10,274 bases of DNA from Candidatus Helarchaeota archaeon (GTDB lineage Archaea; Asgardarchaeota; Lokiarchaeia; Helarchaeales; HEL-GB-A): the NCBI GenBank assembly GCA_013375405.1, contig JABXJU010000159.1, positions 1 through 10,274 on the forward strand, read 5' to 3'. The notes under the pieces are model-generated. The model worked only from the letters and a program-made list of their open reading frames with translations, had not been told where the DNA came from and made no database searches. The position numbers were made by a program, and so were the translations under genes. Of this stretch, positions 1 through 6,000 are shown one piece after another. Each line of letters starts with the position of its first letter. The first letter of the stretch is position 1.

Positions 1-1
1 G

Positions 2-3000
2 GGCAAGGGCACGCATGTCTATGGTTCCATTTATGTTAATGATCGTGAATATTCAATGGATTGGATTTATAGCGATCATACGGTTGACATCGATGCTTTT
101 AGCGCCAATTCCTATAATTCTCAGAACTTCTTGTTATCGGAGCAACCCATCACCAGCGATTACATGCTAATAGAAGGATCCACCTACATGCATCATAGAA
201 TTGATTTGTTGGATTCAAATAACATAATCTACCCTCAAGGAGCAGAGTTTGCCGTCATTATCCCAAATTCTACTGATCGGATTGATTCAGTAGTCATTGA
301 TCATGTTGACCAAATCTCTGACCCTTGGGATTGGGTTGAAAGTTGGCAAGGATTTTCCTTCACGGAGCAAGATTTCAATGAGGTTTTGGGTTATTATGAC
401 CAACTCAACATGGAGACTTTCAATTCGTCTACAAATATTTTGACTCCGGATGATTATGAATTAGTTGTTAATGATAACAATGAATATCAAGTTAATTTCT
501 TCGATAGTGTAGGCAATATTCGCAGCAGATTATCGAGCGACATCATTCAAGTTGATTTCCACGTGTCTCTTGAATTTACTGAAAAAGATTTTAACATCGT
601 TGAAGATCAAAACACGTATAATGCAGAACTTCATTGGAAATTCCCAGATGAATATGGATATAGTAGTTGGTTGCATCATGCTTATCATCCTGATTTGACA
701 AGCACGACATCTTTCAATGCATCTTTCTCTCACTTTAGCGAATATGCGGCGAAGCAAGACTTTAACTCGACCATGACTGAAGAATTTCAGTTCTATCCTA
801 ATGAATACAACTTTACGACATTCGAATTCACTGGATTTGAAGGGCCGATCTATTCTGTAACCTTAAATTTGACTCATGGGGGTGATTTTCAGGAAAGATG
901 GGGTGACGTCTTGCCGTTTGGCATGACTGTTCAGACAGATTCCGGTGAATTGTACTTGAGCGATTCATATTTTGCAAATTGGCAACATAGCAGCGACCCA
1001 GCACACCAAAATAAATCAATATTCACCTTTGGCATGAAGAAGAAGTATCTTGACGCGGTTGGGATTTTAGAAGATTCCGAGATCTTAGTAACCTATTATT
1101 ATCGAAAGGAGTCCCTCAGTTATTACGCAGAACGCGATGATATTTTATTCAGTCCTGATTATACATTCATCATTAAGGATTCTAATGGGGGTACAATTGA
1201 TATTGGTAACATTTCTAGCGTTGTCGACAACAACATCACGTTTGCGGAGAGCATTACGGATGCTCAATGCTTGAGCATTGGAGAGAAGTTTACCATTCAA
1301 TACAACTTCAAGACCAGGGGCGGATTGGTCGAGAGCAAGCACGTGTTTGTCGAGGTTCAGCCTAGGGAAATGAGGTTCTATAATGGCTATTATCCATTTA
1401 GCGGTGGTTCCATCATTGCGCCATTATATTACAACTTCTCGGCAAATTATCAATATCAGTTGGCAATGAATTACAGGTTGCAAGAAAAGAGCTTGTATTC
1501 CTTCGAGTTTTCCATTAATTCTACCGATGTACTTGAGTTTAATTTGGATGCCGTTGATCCAATGAAGGATATTGACGATTCTGCTGTTGTTGTCGCATAT
1601 TACTACGATGAGATTCAAAATAAGACTTTCGTGGACGATGATGACTTGAGTTATGATTATCAGACCGGGAACTTAACCGTTGATTTGTCTGGTTATGACG
1701 TCCCATTAGGAGATCAAGTAGAAGACGTGCTTTACGTCAATTTATTTGCCGAACTTCATAACAAGTACAAGTATTATCATGATTTTTCCATTAACTTGAT
1801 CAATAATGAAATTCAATTGTTCAATTGGTCGCTAGCCGAAGCCCCCGAAGACTTGCTCGTTCCTAACCTTGAATCTGCAAGCTTCATCCATGACATTCAG
1901 CCTGACAATCGAGTTGCTAGTGGGAAGGTGAAACAAGTGTATGCCATATTGAACGCCTCTAATAAGATGATATATCATTTAGAGGAAGATCTCAACGATC
2001 CCGTGAATGGCTGGGATTCCTACGACACTCTCATCATGAAATTGGGCATTCTGAATTCCGATGTCTTGGAAAAATTGAAAGTGGATTTCATTTATACCGA
2101 TTCAGGAGATCAATTAATTGGTACCACTTACGTTGAGGTTGATGACATTGATGAAACTGGAGAAGTTCACTTGAGGCTCCCAGAATCAGAAGACTTGGAT
2201 CAATTTACCGTGAATAACAAAGCGCGCATTGAATTCACCCCCATCTTTTATGATCATTCCGATTTTGGTGGATATTATTACGAGAAAGGATTTCCAACGT
2301 TCCAATTAGTCTATTGGACATCCGAAGACGTGGAGAACAATAAATTGAAGGTACCTCTAGATAAGGATATATTTTCAATAAATCAAAGCGTGTTAGTGTT
2401 CAATGAGATGATGGAATACGTCTATGAGATCACGGAAGTTGGGGTCACGACTGTCTCTGAGGATAGCATTGAGTTTGAATTCCATAACATCTCCCTTCCA
2501 ACCACTTATACCGATGTAAATGGCAATACAATGATAATGAGGGATGGCGAGCTCTTGTTCCTCAAGTATAACGCATCATTGGAGAAAGCCATCGGTCTTA
2601 TCGTAGAGGAAATGGTGCTGCAGAAGGGTTCTTACATCAAAAATTATGAGACTGGACAAAATGTCGTTCCTATTGCAGAAATCTCATTATTGGGGATTTA
2701 TAATGATGAGAACACTTATACCATTGAGGATGATCTTTTTGGCAATCGAGACAAGATGGTTGCGTGGGAAACTTCATTGGACTTAACTCCATTTGAGGAT
2801 GATTTTTACAACACCTACAAGCAGCAGGTATTTAATATTAGTTTTGATGACATTTATTCCGGTTTCAAGGTTAATGACTCCGGAAATGTCGAGCATTGCT
2901 ACATCACGGATGTATTGATAACTTCCAATGACCCGAGATACCAATTAGTGGTTGATTCATTTTTCATTTTTGAATTTGATTCTAATGCGACACTCTATGA

Positions 3001-6000
3001 TTCAGAAATATTTGACATTTATGCTAACAATCACATAACCTTTTTCTACATTGGAGACTATATTGATATCTACGAGGAATACATCATTTTCAATGCAAGT
3101 GAGTTCTTTCCTCTCTATTATAACAATTCCACGATTAATGAGACTCTATATTGGGACGTATTTGATTCAGCTGGTAATAAGTATTATTTCAATGAACACC
3201 TCTTTGGTGAAAGCATTTCTACGGGTGTTTATAACATTACTTGGAATCCATACTACAGCGAGGAATATTATTACAGGTATTATGATTCTCAGACAGAGGA
3301 TGAGTTAGAATACCTCAAGCAATTATACGATTATTATAATCCTCACGTTGACAAGTTCAGGTACTTGTACATTTCATGGGCAGATGAAAATGCGTGGAAA
3401 GAATGGCACACCATTGATCAGGTAAATGTTGATCCCGATTCATTAGATATCGTTTTTGAATATTATAATGAGACTCTTGAAGAGTATCGGTCCGTAACCT
3501 ACAACCAAACATTAAATGAATTTGAAACAAGACAGGTTGCAGTTGAGACCCTTTATCCTTACGATAAAAGCGTGTCTACTGCGACTTTCAACTTATCACA
3601 GGATTATGGCGATGCTCAAGACTTAGACGTGTTGTTAGTTAAAGGGTACTTTTTCAACGAATCTGAGCTCGATTTTGATCCAACCAATGCAGTCATATTA
3701 TTGGATGATAAATCGATCAATGTAACCGCTCCTAGTGGATTTAAATTGGATGCATTTGAAAAGATAGTCGTGTTTCTTAATTTCACTGGGGGCGCATTTT
3801 CGGATTATACCCAGTTTAGGCTTCTCGGTAATGCAACCTCAAACCATCCAAATGCTCCTAAGTGGACCAAGAATGATTCACTCTATGTCGATTTTGAATA
3901 TAATGACATTGATTATTTCCTATTAATGGAAGAATACGCGGTAGGATCCGATGATTCCTTGTTCGAACACCTGGATTACATCAGGAATGATAAATATGTA
4001 TCCCTTGAATACGGCATCTATAACTTCACCGCAAAGGAGCAATCTCAGAATTTTGAGCTCTTCGCCAAGGTAAATGATCCTAAGACCGCGCTCGAGCTTT
4101 ATGACTTTAACCTTGACAGCAACCACGAATTAGTCTTGCAAAAGGATGACCTCACCGGAGATGGATCATACAATTCCTTCAAGTATGGGTTTGTTAATCC
4201 GGCCGGAGAAATATCGTTCCACACGCTAGAGCAAGAGGTATCATCCACGAACGTTGAAACTGAGAAGGATCAAGATGTCAAAATAAGCGAAGGTTATCAA
4301 CTCGATTGGAAGGATTTCTTCCGCTATCATTACATTTTTGCCAAGAGGGCCATTTACACCCAAACGACCACGAAGAGAAGAACGGATACATATTCAAGAC
4401 TAATCCAAAGAGATTTTGATAGTGATGGTGTTGTTGATGATGAGGTAATGCTTTCAGTGACTTATCTTAGCGTGAATGTGATTACTTTCACCATTGAGCG
4501 CACCATTTTCGACTTGGAAGGAACGATTTGGAACAAAGGCTGTGATGGACACCATGGCACTTTCATCGAATTTAAAAATGCCTCTACATATTATTACGAC
4601 TTTTCTGTATCTTTCACATTCAGGGATTTCATTAGTAATGAGGAGGTTAACAGCACGAGATATTATGATGACATATTTCCAAATGAACTGTCCGAAGTAA
4701 ACAACTTGGAGAATTACTTGGCTCCTGCTACAAATGATCTAGATGATGAAGATCCTTCCAATGACCTCACGGTACAAGCGCCCGTGTTAGAAAGCCTTCT
4801 TTCCCTTTCACATCAGCGCGATGGAATCCCCGCAGTTTTTGATAGGAAGATTACTAACGTTGACGGCGATGTTGAGGTTGAAAATATCTTGACCGCCTCT
4901 AAGGTCCTTTCTATTCCAGGTCAAATTAATTCAGAGACGGGAATTGCGGGAGAAATTACCAGTAATTCCATTACTTCTGAAGTGATAGAAGTAAAACCTG
5001 CAAATGGCGTTTATTATAATAATAAGATGAAATATGGACCCACGAGATTATTGGGAGGCTCATATTATTATTTCGATGGAAACGGTGATGGCTTGTTTGA
5101 AACGATTTTCATTTCAGATTCTAATGGCGAGATCATTGGTTTTGGATTCGATAATGATCAGGATTGTTATTTCATTCCTGGCAGCGTTCATTTGGTTGAA
5201 AAGCATGCCATTGCCAATGTGACTTCTGAATGGACCAATGATGATTGTGCTCACAGTCCTAACATGCTTAAATTTATCGCACGAGACCGCAAGTTCCGGC
5301 TTGGTACTTACAAGCACGAAGAAGGGTATTATGCCGAGCCCGTATATGGTGATTCGCTCTTTGATACTTGGAAGATGGTGTTCTCTTGGGGCTCTAGCAG
5401 GTTAATCGAGGAAGCCGAGTCCATGAGAGCCAGTCAGTTCATCGAATCCTTGACTGCTAAGAAAGTGTGGGATGATGTCATGTGGCAAGTTTCAGCAGTT
5501 GTCATTTCAACTTCTGCAAGTAATTTAATAGCAATTGGTGTCACTCTCTTAAGCAACAAGGCCTATGGAGAAGTCGCTAGATGGGTATCTAGAGTCGTTC
5601 TTTACGCCGTTATTAGTTCCATTCACGCGTGGAGTGAGAAAAGGGATGTTGATTATTTCATTGCAGCGCACACTTTCCACAATCCAAATTATGCGGGTCC
5701 CATCACCCTCTCTGAGAAAATAAGACGAGACAGGGACTGGGGCGGGTCATTTTGGGACACGATGTGGCACAGCGAGTGCGGAATTTACGCACCCCTCGAA
5801 ATTGATGCCGGCAGGTTCTCTTATAAGGGTCAAGTCGTGCTTGCTCCAAGCGACATTGATAAAACGGGTCGAAGGTATCTGCCCTTTCCGCTCCCGAGTC
5901 CGGGTTTTGGAGAGTGGTATAGGGACATAAAAATGGACTATTCGCTTCAAACTCGAGGCTACTTGGCATATTCCAGTCTAGGTTTAATCTCACCATTATT

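Larger units (their letters stand above)
56..5218 (+). other. Sequon-rich, beta-rich extracellular-type region of the giant protein
   Basis: Residues 1-1721 alternate short hydrophobic strands with Asp/Asn/Gly turns, contain very few cysteines, and carry at least 37 N-x-S/T sequons by hand count; the last sequon of the dense zone is N1721. The pattern fits a chain of Ig-like or other beta-sandwich domains exposed outside the cell and N-glycosylated, as in archaeal S-layer and adhesin proteins. No exact internal repeat was recognised by eye, so the domain boundaries are unknown. A tyrosine-dense stretch lies at about 1066-1108 (13 Tyr in about 42 residues). The extracellular location is inferred, because the signal peptide would lie outside the window. 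Confidence 0.6.

Noticed and set aside
1260..1278. Inverted repeat with 8-base arms (ATGCTCAA / TTGAGCAT)
   Set aside because: It lies inside coding sequence of the giant gene and has no promoter or T-tract nearby; a dyad of this size is expected by chance in 10 kb.
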